Shown: positions 15,067 to 24,047 of the stretch, in pieces | Layout: the number at the start of each line of letters is the position of its first letter | How positions within the stretch are numbered: position 1 is the first letter of the stretch | NCBI RefSeq assembly: GCF_003312425.1 | Contig: NZ_QNUX01000013.1 | Span: 1-64,000, forward strand | Direction: 5' to 3' | From: Flavobacterium psychrolimnae | Lineage (GTDB): Bacteria; Bacteroidota; Bacteroidia; Flavobacteriales; Flavobacteriaceae | DNA: 64,000 nt | Position numbers and translations under genes: made by a program | Notes under the pieces: model-generated | The model's input: the letters and a program-made list of their open reading frames with translations, nothing else | Database searches by the model: none | What the model was told of the DNA's origin: nothing

Positions 15067-16272
15067 ATGTCAAGTCATTATCAAATAGTAATCATAGGTG
15101 GAGGAAATGCTGGTCTTTCAGTAGCTTCGCAATTACTTCGAAAAAGAAGCAATTTAGATATTGCAATTATTGAACCTTCCGAGAAACATTATTATCAGCC
15201 AGCTTGGACTTTAGTGGGTGCAGGAGTTTATGATATCAATAAAACAGTAAAGAAGGAAAAGGATTTTATACCAAAAGGAACTACTTGGATAAAAGAAGCA
15301 GTAACTAAATTTGAACCGCAACTGAATACAGTCGTTTGTACTAATGGCAAAAAAATTAGTTATGATTTTTTAATTGTATGTCCAGGCATACAATTAGATT
15401 GGGGAAAAATTAAAGGTCTGAAAGAAACGTTAGGAAAAAATAATGTAAGCAGTAATTATTCTTTTGAATTTGCACCGAAAACATGGGAGTTCATAAAAAA
15501 CTTCGAAGGAGGAACCGCAATTTTTACCAATCCGAAGGGCGCTATAAAATGTGGTGGAGCACCGCATAAAGTTATGTATTTAGCTGTCGATTATTGGCGT
15601 AAAAAAGGAATCCTCGATAAATGTGATGTTCATTACCTTTCTGGTGGAAGTATCATTTTTGGAATAAAAGAATACGCGAAAACTTTGGATGAAGTAGTAA
15701 AAAGAGGAAATATAAAAACTCATTTTAAAGTTGATGTTACTGAAATTGACGGGGATAAAAAAATTGCGTTTTACGAACAGGAAACTAGTAGCGGTCAAGT
15801 AGAACGAAAATCAATTCCATTTGATTTATGCCATGCTGTACCACCACAATCAGCACCAGACTTTATTAAAAAAAGCCCACTCACGAATCTGACAATCCCA
15901 TTAGGATATGTTGATGTTGACAAATATACAATGCAACACAATAAGTTTTTAAATGTATTTTCATTGGGAGACAGCTCAAGCGCCCCTTGTGGAAAATCAG
16001 GTGCAGCCATACGCAAACAAGCTCCTGTAGTTGTTGCAAATATACTTTCGATACTAGACAATAAACAACCTACAGCAAAATACGATGGTTATGCAGCTTG
16101 CCCAATTCCTACTCAATATGGAAAATTAATGTTGGCTGAGTTTGATTACAGCAATACTCCAAAAATGTCTTTTCCTATTGATCAAGCAAAACCAAGATGG
16201 TCAATGTGGATCTTAAAAACAAAAGTTTTACCCTGGCTATATTGGAATAAAATATTGAAAGGAACAGCGTAA
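15067..16272 (+). CDS. Sulfide:quinone reductase-like flavoprotein (SQR 2)
   Basis: A 401-residue paralogue of SQR 1, with GGGNAG (11-16), KCGGAPHK (C162) and GDSSSAPCGKSGAA (C308). The first Cys of the GDC motif of SQR 1 is Ser here, and the insert after residue 238 is missing. The catalytic pair C162 and C308 is intact. Unlike SQR 1 it has no Crp-type dyad before it. It shares the 11-mer TAAAGCACCAC (15005-15015) with the promoter region of the cbb3-like oxidase operon that follows. It may therefore feed electrons towards that oxidase under different control. Confidence 0.88.
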   Translation: MSSHYQIVIIGGGNAGLSVASQLLRKRSNLDIAIIEPSEKHYYQPAWTLVGAGVYDINKTVKKEKDFIPKGTTWIKEAVTKFEPQLNTVVCTNGKKISYDFLIVCPGIQLDWGKIKGLKETLGKNNVSSNYSFEFAPKTWEFIKNFEGGTAIFTNPKGAIKCGGAPHKVMYLAVDYWRKKGILDKCDVHYLSGGSIIFGIKEYAKTLDEVVKRGNIKTHFKVDVTEIDGDKKIAFYEQETSSGQVERKSIPFDLCHAVPPQSAPDFIKKSPLTNLTIPLGYVDVDKYTMQHNKFLNVFSLGDSSSAPCGKSGAAIRKQAPVVVANILSILDNKQPTAKYDGYAACPIPTQYGKLMLAEFDYSNTPKMSFPIDQAKPRWSMWILKTKVLPWLYWNKILKGTA

Positions 16273-16292
16273 TAGATATCTTTTTAAAAATA

Positions 16293-16303
16293 TAAAGCAC
16301 CAC
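16293..16303 (+). promoter_or_regulatory. Shared 11-mer TAAAGCACCAC before the cbb3-like oxidase
   Basis: Identical to 15005-15015. A candidate -7 element TATCTTTA follows at 16323-16330. No Crp-type dyad is present in this promoter, unlike those of the other respiratory genes. Confidence 0.35.
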
Positions 16304-16365
16304 TATTAACTCTTTTTTTAATTATCTTTAAAAGAATTCTACAATATAATTTAAAACAAATAATT

Positions 16366-18522
16366 ATGGCTTTTCAAATGAAACATGCCTTTTCAAAGCA
16401 GATCCTTTTTGTAGCATTGACTTTCCTTCTACCATTTGCAACAAGTGCTCAAACGGATAATGGAGTAAGTTTTTTTCCAAATAAATCAATAGGTTTTTTA
16501 GGATTAATGACAAGCTTAATTATAATAATTGTGGGGCTGGTTTTCCTTTTAGTCCTAAAACTAAATACCGTTACTGCTCATTTTCTCAATGATAAAAATT
16601 TGACTAAAAAAGATAAATTTAAAAAATACTTCAATAACTTAAGTACTTCTGAAATTGAAATTTTAAAAAAGAAACAAAAGCAATCCAATAAAATCATATC
16701 GATTCTGATTATCGGTGTTATTTCACTGCTGCCGCAAATAACTTTTGCACAAACTGCACCTGCAAATAGAGCACATTTATTTTCTGAACCGGGAGTTATC
16801 ATTACTTTAGTTTTGGTCTTTATTCCTTTATTTTTCGCTCTTTTATATTTAGCGATAAAAGTAAACAAGGGATTTAATCAGTTCTTCAACTCACAAAAAA
16901 TAAAAGAAGCTGAAGAATTAGCAGCATATCTTTCTAGTCCAGAAAACATTCCTCCAATTGAAAAATTAGAAGAACTGAAACAAAAACTAGATTATAGCCT
17001 ATCATCAACTGAATTATCCGGCACTGAAATAGCTGAAGACAAAAAAGGATTACTGAAAAGCATTAGTTCAGAAACAAACTATCGTTATTTTGCTGTAAAA
17101 CGTCCCCCAATAAAACGCCCTAAAATTGATCCACAACTGACTAAATTGATTTTATGGTTTTTGGGCACAGCTGTATTTTGGTTGTTTATAGGAAGTAGTG
17201 TTGGTGAATATGTAGGTATTAAATTTATTGCACCGGATGCAGATACCTTCAGTTGGTTGAGCATAGGAAGACTTAGAGCAGTTCATACCAATTTAGTTTT
17301 TTGGGCTTGGGCAACTATCGGAATCATGGGACTGGGTTATTATATCGTTCCAATGGTGAGTAATGCCCCTTTGCACAGTATAAAAAATGGCTGGACGGCT
17401 TTGATATGTGTGAATGTAGCGATGTTGGTTGGTGGCATATCTTTAATGGCTGGAATTAATAATGGTGGTGGTGAATATCGTGAAATTATTTGGCCAATAA
17501 TGGCAGTATGGGCTTATGGTTTGATGCTTACCGTGATTAACTTTATTAAAACTGTAGCAAAAAGAACCACACATGAAATATACATCTCTAACTGGTTCAT
17601 TATTGCTTCGTACATTTTCATCCTTATTGTTGCTATAATTGCATATATCCCAATGGGGCAAGATGGTATTGGTGAAACCATAGTGCAAGGATATTATATG
17701 CATCAGGCCGTTGGAATGTGGTTTATGTTTTCTATGCTTGGGGTCTTATATTACCTGCTGCCACAACAACTTAACAAACCTATCTATTCCTACAGTTTAG
17801 GAGTGCTAGCCTTTTGGTCACAAATTCTTTTTTATACTGTAATTGGAACTCATCATTTTGTTTTTAGTGCGTTACCTTGGTGGCTGCAAACTGTTGCTAT
17901 TGTTGGAAGCGTTGGTATGCTTATTCCAGTTACCGCTGGTACCATAAATTATCTAATGACATTTAGAGGTTCTTGGGGGAAAATAAGTAATAGTTATTCC
18001 CTTCCATTCTTCTTTGTAGGTGTTATCTATTATTTTACAGGTTCTTTCCAAGGTACTGCGGAAGCCTTCAGATCTACTAATCTAATATGGCATTTTACTG
18101 ATTTTACTATTGCCCACTCTCATATAACCATGTATGGTATCATTACCTTTTTATTGTTTGGAAGTATTTATGCCATTGTGCCAAGACTTACTGGCAAAGA
18201 ACCACCACAGCTGGGTGTTGGTGCTCATTTTTGGTTGGCTTTAATAGGCTTACAATTTTACACCATACCACTTATGATTGGTGGCACACTCAAAGGATTG
18301 ATGTGGGCAGAAGGAAAACCATTTATTGATAGTGTGGTAATGATGGGCCCGTATTGGTTGTGGAGAGCTATTGGAGGAACGTTAATGTGGCTTTCTCATA
18401 TTGTTTTAGCTTACAATATGTATAAAATGATGAAACCTACAATTGAGATTGATATAAAAGAAAAAGCATTTGAATTGATCAATCAAAATATTGACACGAA
18501 TGCAGTTGAAACTAAAATATAA
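16366..18522 (+). CDS. cbb3-like haem-copper oxidase subunit I with extra N-terminal domain
   Basis: The catalytic core (about residues 260-705) is a CcoN-type subunit. It keeps the six His ligands: H307 for low-spin haem (RLRAVHTN), H446 (MHQAVG) and H496/H497 (GTHHFV) for CuB, and H584/H586 (AHSHITMYG). Tyr residues follow at LYYLLP (462-463). It would reduce oxygen at the inner membrane; a nitric oxide reductase role cannot be excluded. The first 250 residues are unusual: two successive blocks of signal-like helix ending in AQT (residues 29 and 129), each followed by a membrane helix and a charged segment. Typical CcoN proteins lack this. It is the first gene of an operon continuing to 20208 or 21100. 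No ccoG, ccoH, ccoI or ccoS is present. Confidence 0.85.
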   Translation: MAFQMKHAFSKQILFVALTFLLPFATSAQTDNGVSFFPNKSIGFLGLMTSLIIIIVGLVFLLVLKLNTVTAHFLNDKNLTKKDKFKKYFNNLSTSEIEILKKKQKQSNKIISILIIGVISLLPQITFAQTAPANRAHLFSEPGVIITLVLVFIPLFFALLYLAIKVNKGFNQFFNSQKIKEAEELAAYLSSPENIPPIEKLEELKQKLDYSLSSTELSGTEIAEDKKGLLKSISSETNYRYFAVKRPPIKRPKIDPQLTKLILWFLGTAVFWLFIGSSVGEYVGIKFIAPDADTFSWLSIGRLRAVHTNLVFWAWATIGIMGLGYYIVPMVSNAPLHSIKNGWTALICVNVAMLVGGISLMAGINNGGGEYREIIWPIMAVWAYGLMLTVINFIKTVAKRTTHEIYISNWFIIASYIFILIVAIIAYIPMGQDGIGETIVQGYYMHQAVGMWFMFSMLGVLYYLLPQQLNKPIYSYSLGVLAFWSQILFYTVIGTHHFVFSALPWWLQTVAIVGSVGMLIPVTAGTINYLMTFRGSWGKISNSYSLPFFFVGVIYYFTGSFQGTAEAFRSTNLIWHFTDFTIAHSHITMYGIITFLLFGSIYAIVPRLTGKEPPQLGVGAHFWLALIGLQFYTIPLMIGGTLKGLMWAEGKPFIDSVVMMGPYWLWRAIGGTLMWLSHIVLAYNMYKMMKPTIEIDIKEKAFELINQNIDTNAVETKI

Positions 18523-18528
18523 ATAACG

Positions 18529-19542
18529 ATGAGTCTATTTCACGAACATAAGAAACTCTTTTCACTTGCTACAATTCTTTTTGGGACACTAACGCTTTTT
18601 GTTGCCGTTCTTCCATCACAGTACAATCAAGAAAATAATGCCCCATTATATGGAAGTATTCCACTTACCAAGGAGCAAGAAGCCGGACGACAAATTTACA
18701 TTCGAGAGGGATGTGTCGGGTGTCACTCGCAACAAGTTCGAAATGTAGATATGGATAAAACTTGGGGTGACAGACCCGGAATAGCGGCTGACTATGCTCT
18801 AAGTACGCGAAAAAGTATCTGGCAAAATGCTGGAACTTTAATGGGTACAGAACGAACCGGTCCGGATTTAACCAATATTGGTGTAAGGCAACCGAGCCAG
18901 GATTGGCATTTGGTTCACTTATATAACCCCAGGACTGTCATGCCTCAATCCATTATGGCACCTTATCCCTGGTTATTTGAAATTAAATCAAAAGCAGAAA
19001 AAGGGGATATAAAAGTGAATGTACCTAGTGAATTTATGCATGGTAAAATTGGAGATGTAGTAGCTACTGAAGAGGCATTAAATTTAGTAGCGTATCTTCA
19101 ATCATTAAAACAAGTAAAATTACCAGATGGCACACCTAATCCAGATTTTCTTTATAAAAAAAAGAAAAAAGAAACAGATGATACGACAGGTGCTGGTGCA
19201 AAGGAATTAGATGGTGCCGAATTATATGCTGCCCAATGTATGAGTTGTCATCAACAAAATGGTGAAGGTCTAAAAGGTGCTTTTCCTCCTTTAAAAGGAA
19301 GTAAAATAGTATTAGATGACAATCCTGAAATTATGGTAGGTATCATTATGAATGGTTACGACGCAAGAGAAGATTATGGAGTAATGCCCGCAGTAGGAAC
19401 TAACGGAAATTTAAAAGCGGAAGAAGTTGCAGCCATAATGAACCATGAGAAAACAAGTTGGGGAAACACAGCTAAAAAGGTAACACCGGAACAAGTACAA
19501 AAATTAATGGATCTCGCAAAATTAAGTGCACCTAAACAATAA
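18529..19542 (+). CDS. CcoO-like monohaem subunit fused to a second cytochrome c
   Basis: This 337-residue protein has an N-terminal membrane anchor (about 11-30). A first c-type haem site C62-x-x-C65-H66 lies in a FixO/CcoO-type context (EGCVGCHSQQVR), with a Met-ligand region PQSIMAPYPWL. A Lys-rich linker (about 208-225) leads to a second cytochrome c domain with C237/C240/H241 (CMSCHQQNGEG). It combines the roles of CcoO and part of CcoP. It starts 7 bp after the subunit I gene and passes electrons to it. Confidence 0.87.
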   Translation: MSLFHEHKKLFSLATILFGTLTLFVAVLPSQYNQENNAPLYGSIPLTKEQEAGRQIYIREGCVGCHSQQVRNVDMDKTWGDRPGIAADYALSTRKSIWQNAGTLMGTERTGPDLTNIGVRQPSQDWHLVHLYNPRTVMPQSIMAPYPWLFEIKSKAEKGDIKVNVPSEFMHGKIGDVVATEEALNLVAYLQSLKQVKLPDGTPNPDFLYKKKKKETDDTTGAGAKELDGAELYAAQCMSCHQQNGEGLKGAFPPLKGSKIVLDDNPEIMVGIIMNGYDAREDYGVMPAVGTNGNLKAEEVAAIMNHEKTSWGNTAKKVTPEQVQKLMDLAKLSAPKQ

Positions 19543-19547
19543 GTAAG

Positions 19548-19808
19548 ATGAAAAAGTCACTATTTTCTATTCTGTTTTCAATACTATCAATAGCAACTTA
19601 TGCCTGTCCGATGTGTGAAAAGCAACAGCCCAAAATTTTAAGAGGTATAGCACATGGTGCAGGTCCCGAAAGTAACTTGGACTATGTTATTGTATGGACT
19701 ATGGTGGCTACCGTTTTTGTTACCTTATTTTTTGCCATAAAATATTTGGTAAAACCAAAAGAAACCGATGTAAATCATATAAAAAGAACCGTTATAAATT
19801 TCGAATAA
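19548..19808 (+). CDS. Small membrane protein with periplasmic CPMC motif
   Basis: The 86-residue protein has a signal peptide (about 1-19), a Cys pair in ACPMCEKQQ right after it, and one membrane helix (about 45-66) with a short cytoplasmic tail. It lies 6 bp after the cytochrome subunit and is clearly part of the oxidase operon. The CPMC pair could bind copper or haem iron, or act in assembly. The family name is not known to me. Confidence 0.7.
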   Translation: MKKSLFSILFSILSIATYACPMCEKQQPKILRGIAHGAGPESNLDYVIVWTMVATVFVTLFFAIKYLVKPKETDVNHIKRTVINFE

Positions 19809-19809
19809 A

Positions 19810-20208
19810 ATGGACAGTAAAAGCAAAATAATTATATTTGTAGATGATGAAATTCAACCCATCGGAGAATTTGATGCCCCTGTAAATTTTGAGTTAGATA
19901 CTCGAAAACTGACTGATGGCTTACATCAACTAAAAATAATTAGTAAGGATCCATCTGGTAAAGAAGGCATCAGAATAATTCCTTTTACCGTTCGAAACGG
20001 TCCCGCTATAACCCTAGATGGATTAAAAGACAATGATGTTGTTGATGGAATTTTACCTATGATGATTAATGCCTATGGAAAAGGAAATCAAAAACAATTT
20101 TTAATTTTCGGAAGCGAGACGCCTAAAAATGTACCGTCTTGGTTGTGGGCTGCTATAATTGTTTTTGTTGCTTGGGCAATTTATTATATAATAACTTCTT
20201 TAGGATAA
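19810..20208 (+). CDS. Membrane-anchored Ig-like protein of the oxidase operon
   Basis: The 132-residue protein has no signal peptide. A beta-rich domain (residues 5-100; FELDTRKLTDGLHQLKII resembles a bacterial Ig-like strand pattern) is followed by a C-terminal membrane helix (PSWLWAAIIVFVAWAIYYII). It starts 2 bp after the preceding gene. It is probably a small accessory subunit of the cbb3-like oxidase; no catalytic residues are visible. Confidence 0.65.
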   Translation: MDSKSKIIIFVDDEIQPIGEFDAPVNFELDTRKLTDGLHQLKIISKDPSGKEGIRIIPFTVRNGPAITLDGLKDNDVVDGILPMMINAYGKGNQKQFLIFGSETPKNVPSWLWAAIIVFVAWAIYYIITSLG

Positions 20209-20215
20209 TTAATTT

Positions 20216-21100
20216 ATGAATGAAATTAAAAATATCAAATGTAGTGAAGTAACACAAAATGAACTAAAGTTTGCGGTGTACCATACTTCGGATTTTTTAC
20301 CTTTTATGCAAAAATTAAATATTCCGCACCGCCATAATTATTACATGATTTTGCTTAATGAAAAAAATACAGGATCACAATTGATTGATTTTAAAGAATC
20401 TCCCATTGAACCGCTATCTGTAACATGCATGTATAATGGACAAATTCACCAATGGCTGGATTTTGATAAAATTGAGGGGTATATATTAGTATTCGAAAGT
20501 GATTTTTTTGCACTTCGATATCAAAACTACCAATTAAGTGAATTTTCATTTCTCACCTATCGTCATAAGCAGCCCTATTTAAAAATTGCTGTAGAAAAAT
20601 TTGAACGCTTAAAATCTATTGCAATATGGATGTTAAATGAATATAAAAACAATGAAGCTGATTATGAGAAAAGTTTACGTTCCCTGCTTAATTTATTATT
20701 AATAGATTTAAACCGATTGTTTGAACCTATACCTAAAAACACTGAATTCAGTCAATCCTTGCAACTTGTTCATCATTTTGAAGAACTGATAGACAAACAT
20801 TATAAACAAAAACACTTTGTAAAAGAGTATGCTTCCATAATGTATATTCGTCCCAATTACCTCAATTCCGTTTGCAACGATGTTGTAAATATAGCAGCCG
20901 GGGAATTAATTAGAAATAGAATCCTGCTAGAAGCCAAGCGCTTACTTATCCACGAACAAAAAACAGTTGCTGAAATTGCTTATGAATTAGGCTTTGAAGA
21001 CAATTCCTATTTTGGTCGCTTCTTCAAGAAGTATGAAAACATAACCCCTGATGCATTCAAACGGAAATTTATAAATACAAGTCAGTTCTACCAAATTTAA
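20216..21100 (+). CDS. AraC-family transcriptional regulator
   Basis: The 294-residue protein has an N-terminal cupin-type sensor domain (IPHRHNYYMILL near residues 36-47) and a C-terminal AraC double helix-turn-helix (about 190-290), with VAEIAYELGFEDNSYFGRFFKKYENITPDAFK as its second half. It follows the oxidase operon by 7 bp and probably controls it. The shared 11-mer before SQR 2 and the oxidase is a possible target, which is speculation. Confidence 0.85.
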   Translation: MNEIKNIKCSEVTQNELKFAVYHTSDFLPFMQKLNIPHRHNYYMILLNEKNTGSQLIDFKESPIEPLSVTCMYNGQIHQWLDFDKIEGYILVFESDFFALRYQNYQLSEFSFLTYRHKQPYLKIAVEKFERLKSIAIWMLNEYKNNEADYEKSLRSLLNLLLIDLNRLFEPIPKNTEFSQSLQLVHHFEELIDKHYKQKHFVKEYASIMYIRPNYLNSVCNDVVNIAAGELIRNRILLEAKRLLIHEQKTVAEIAYELGFEDNSYFGRFFKKYENITPDAFKRKFINTSQFYQI

Positions 21101-21119
21101 AACAAACAAGTTCTTGTTA

Positions 21120-21164
21120 AGTAACAATTATCACACACTACCTTGTCTTTAAAAACTATTTTTG
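21120..21164 (+). promoter_or_regulatory. Crp-type site and -7 element for the DUF983-cydAB unit
   Basis: Dyad AGTAACAATTATCACA at 21120-21135 and -7 element TATTTTTG at 21157-21164; centre to -7 is 29.5 bp. The predicted start is about 21170, just before the ATG at 21180. Confidence 0.75.
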
Positions 21165-21179
21165 ATTAAAATATTAAAT

Positions 21180-21578
21180 ATGCTTCAATTCTTAAAAAAT
21201 ATATTTTCATTCAAATGTCCCCGATGCCATAAAGGAAACTTGTTCATAAACAAATGGTATAATATCACCGATGGCAATAAAATGGTCGAAAAATGTTCCC
21301 TCTGCAGTCAGCGCACTGAATTAGAACCTGGGTTTTATCAAGGCACCGGCTATGTCAGTTATGGATTAACAGTTGGCATATCAATAGTAACTTTTATCGC
21401 ATGGATTGCTGCTACAGGTTACGGCTTCAAAAATAAAGAAGTGCTGTTGTGGTTTCCTCTAAATGTAATACTGCTTATCGCACTTCAACCGTGGTTAATG
21501 CGTTTATCAAGAGTGTTGTGGTTGACAATGTTTTTTCATGGTGATGATAAATTTCACCCCAATAATACTAAAAAATAA
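21180..21578 (+). CDS. DUF983 membrane protein with zinc-ribbon-like Cys
   Basis: The 132-residue protein has two Cys pairs, KCPRCHKGN near residue 14 and KCSLCSQR near 36, forming a ribbon-like metal site, then a GFYQGTGYVSYG segment and two membrane helices (about 60-80 and 90-108). This is the DUF983 architecture, often found next to haem-copper or bd oxidase genes. The ATG at 21180 is chosen because 21162 lies inside the -7 element. It precedes cydA by 6 bp. A role in oxidase assembly is an inference. Confidence 0.82.
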   Translation: MLQFLKNIFSFKCPRCHKGNLFINKWYNITDGNKMVEKCSLCSQRTELEPGFYQGTGYVSYGLTVGISIVTFIAWIAATGYGFKNKEVLLWFPLNVILLIALQPWLMRLSRVLWLTMFFHGDDKFHPNNTKK

Positions 21579-21584
21579 TTACTT

Positions 21585-22937
21585 ATGGACGTAGAGATTC
21601 TTGCTCGAATTCAGTTTGCTTTCACCATTGCTTTTCATTATATCTATCCCCCTTTAAGCATTGGAATCGGTTTGATTATGGTTCTTATGGAAGGACTTTA
21701 CCTTAAAACCGGAAATAAAGAATATGAAATTTTAACGCGCTTTTGGATTAAAATATTTGCCTTAACATTTGGTATTGGTGTGGCTACCGGCATTATCATG
21801 GAATTTGAATTTGGTACCAACTGGGCCGTATATTCAAGATTTGTAGGTGATATTTTTGGTAGTGCTTTAGCCGCCGAGGGTTTATTTGCTTTTGGTTTAG
21901 AAAGCACCTTTCTTGGTGTCTTGCTTTTTGGATGGAACAGAGTAAAGCCTTGGGTTCATTTTGTCTCTACATTAGGTGTTTTTTTAGGTTCGATGTTTTC
22001 GGCAGTTTGGATTGTAGTCGCTAATTCGTGGCAACAAACACCCGCAGGATTCCACATCGTGGGTGAAGGATTAATGGCACGTGCCGAAGTAACTGATTTT
22101 TGGGCCATGGTGTTCAATCCCTCAAGCGTAGACCGAATCATCCATACTTGGCAAGGAGCGATTTTGGCGGGAGCATTTTTGGTCTTAAGTGTACATGCTT
22201 ATTATATCAGAAAAGGTCGTTTTGTCGAAATTTCTAAAAAAGCATTTAAAATAGCGCTTGTTGTAGCAACTATCTTTTCTTTAGGACAGTTAGTGTCTGG
22301 ACACAGTTCAGCAGATGGCGTTGCAGTAAACCAACCCGCAAAATTAGCGGCAATGGAAGGGCATTTCGAAAAATCAGCACCAGCGGACTTGTATCTTTTG
22401 GGTTGGGTTGATAAAGAAAAACAAAAAGTTACCGGGATTGGTATTCCTGGCGGGCTATCGTTTTTAGTGCACCAAGATTTTAAAGCGCCGATTACGGGGT
22501 TGAATAGTTTTCCGGTGGAAGACCGACCAAGCCAGATTAATGCTGTTTTTCAGTTTTATCATATTATGATTGCTATTGGGATGGCTTTAATTGGATTATC
22601 ATTGTTTGCTTGTTTTATGTGGTGGCGTGGAAAATTATTTGAAACTAAATGGCTGTTGTGGATTTTTTCGTTCGCTGTAATTTTACCACAAATAGCCAAC
22701 CAAGTAGGATGGTTTGCAGCCGAAATGGGAAGACAACCTTGGGTAGTTTATGGTCTGTTACGAACCGATAAAGCTTTTTCACAAGAAGTTACTTCTAGTC
22801 ACATCCTCTTTTCTTTAATCTTATTTTTAGTGGTTTATACGATCCTTTTTGTTTTATTCATCTATATGGTCAACAAAAAAATCAAACACGGACCTTATGA
22901 AGAAGCTCAGAAACCGGTAAATTTCACAACCATTTAA
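21585..22937 (+). CDS. cydA: Cytochrome bd ubiquinol oxidase subunit I
   Basis: The 450-residue subunit I binds haems b558, b595 and d and oxidises quinol. H18 in FAFTIAFHYIYPPLSIG is the conserved haem ligand. The GHSSADGVAVNQPAKLAAMEGHF segment and GRQPWVVYGLLRT with its preceding Met (FAAEMGRQP) are conserved. The Q loop is short. About nine hydrophobic helices are visible. It is followed by cydB after 21 bp. The enzyme is a sulfide-tolerant oxidase in many bacteria, which fits the surrounding genes. Confidence 0.95.
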   Translation: MDVEILARIQFAFTIAFHYIYPPLSIGIGLIMVLMEGLYLKTGNKEYEILTRFWIKIFALTFGIGVATGIIMEFEFGTNWAVYSRFVGDIFGSALAAEGLFAFGLESTFLGVLLFGWNRVKPWVHFVSTLGVFLGSMFSAVWIVVANSWQQTPAGFHIVGEGLMARAEVTDFWAMVFNPSSVDRIIHTWQGAILAGAFLVLSVHAYYIRKGRFVEISKKAFKIALVVATIFSLGQLVSGHSSADGVAVNQPAKLAAMEGHFEKSAPADLYLLGWVDKEKQKVTGIGIPGGLSFLVHQDFKAPITGLNSFPVEDRPSQINAVFQFYHIMIAIGMALIGLSLFACFMWWRGKLFETKWLLWIFSFAVILPQIANQVGWFAAEMGRQPWVVYGLLRTDKAFSQEVTSSHILFSLILFLVVYTILFVLFIYMVNKKIKHGPYEEAQKPVNFTTI

Positions 22938-22958
22938 AAAACTTAAAAATTATCAATT

Positions 22959-23996
22959 ATGGAATATTTTTTAGGAGTTGATTATCCTACTTTATGGTAT
23001 TTAGTCATAGGGCTTTTATTTTCAGGTTACGCCATTTTAGAAGGGTTTGATTTTGGAGCCGGTGCCTGGCATCTATTTTTAAAAAAAGATTTAAGTCGCA
23101 GAATTGCTATCAATGCAATTGCTCCTGTTTGGGATGCTAATCAAGTATGGCTCGTTATTGGTGGTGGTGCTTTATTTGCTGGGTTTCCGGTAATGTACGC
23201 CACAATGTTATCGGCAATGTATGTTCCCTTTATGCTCTTTCTAATGTTTAATGTACTTCGTGCAGTAGCTATCAAATTCAGAAGTGACGAAGAAATGCTT
23301 TGGTGGAGAAAGACTTGGGATTACGTATACAGTATTTCCAGTATTATGATTTCATTTTTGCTTGGTGTAGTTTTAGGTAATATTTTACAAGGCTTTGCAC
23401 TGGGACCCAATTTCGCATACAAAGGCGATATGTTTTTCTCTTTCTTAAGTCCTTACGCAATAATGGTTGGGTTGACCACTTTATCGCTATTTATGACCCA
23501 AGGCGCTATTTATTTATTACTAAAAACAGAAGGAAGACTTCATGCAAGACTTACTTTCTTATTGAAAAAAGGAATGATATTTTTCATTATAAGCTTCGGT
23601 ATTACCACACTTTACACTTTAGTTTTTATACCGGAAGTTACCGCAAATTTCAGAGCAAATCCACTTTATTTCGTTGTTCCGTTAATTTCTTTCTTGGCTG
23701 TAGCCAATGTTCCGCGTTTAGCATCAAAAAAAAGATATATGCTCGCACTGGTTTTTTCCTCTCTGACAATGGCGTTTTTGCTTGTTTTGGTTGCTTTACA
23801 ATTGTATCCAACATTATTAATTTCTACTATCGATCCAAAGTATAGCGTAACCATTTACAATGCCGCATCGTCACAAAAATCATTAGGAATCATGTTGACT
23901 ATTGTGGTGATTGGCACACCCCTCCTTGCAGCTTATTTTATCTTTTTATACCGCACATTCAACGGAAAAGTGAAACTAGATGATACAAGTTATTAA
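22959..23996 (+). CDS. cydB: Cytochrome bd ubiquinol oxidase subunit II
   Basis: The 345-residue subunit II has about nine membrane helices. The N-terminus (LWYLVIGLLFSGYAILEGFDFGAGAW, about residues 11-37) and PVWDANQVWLVIGGGALFAGFP are typical family segments. It pairs with the upstream CydA. No cydX-like small ORF with convincing features was identified after it. Confidence 0.95.
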   Translation: MEYFLGVDYPTLWYLVIGLLFSGYAILEGFDFGAGAWHLFLKKDLSRRIAINAIAPVWDANQVWLVIGGGALFAGFPVMYATMLSAMYVPFMLFLMFNVLRAVAIKFRSDEEMLWWRKTWDYVYSISSIMISFLLGVVLGNILQGFALGPNFAYKGDMFFSFLSPYAIMVGLTTLSLFMTQGAIYLLLKTEGRLHARLTFLLKKGMIFFIISFGITTLYTLVFIPEVTANFRANPLYFVVPLISFLAVANVPRLASKKRYMLALVFSSLTMAFLLVLVALQLYPTLLISTIDPKYSVTIYNAASSQKSLGIMLTIVVIGTPLLAAYFIFLYRTFNGKVKLDDTSY

Positions 23997-24047
23997 TTCG
24001 AAATAGCATTTTATTTTAATCCGTAAAAAAATAAAGAATACACAAAT

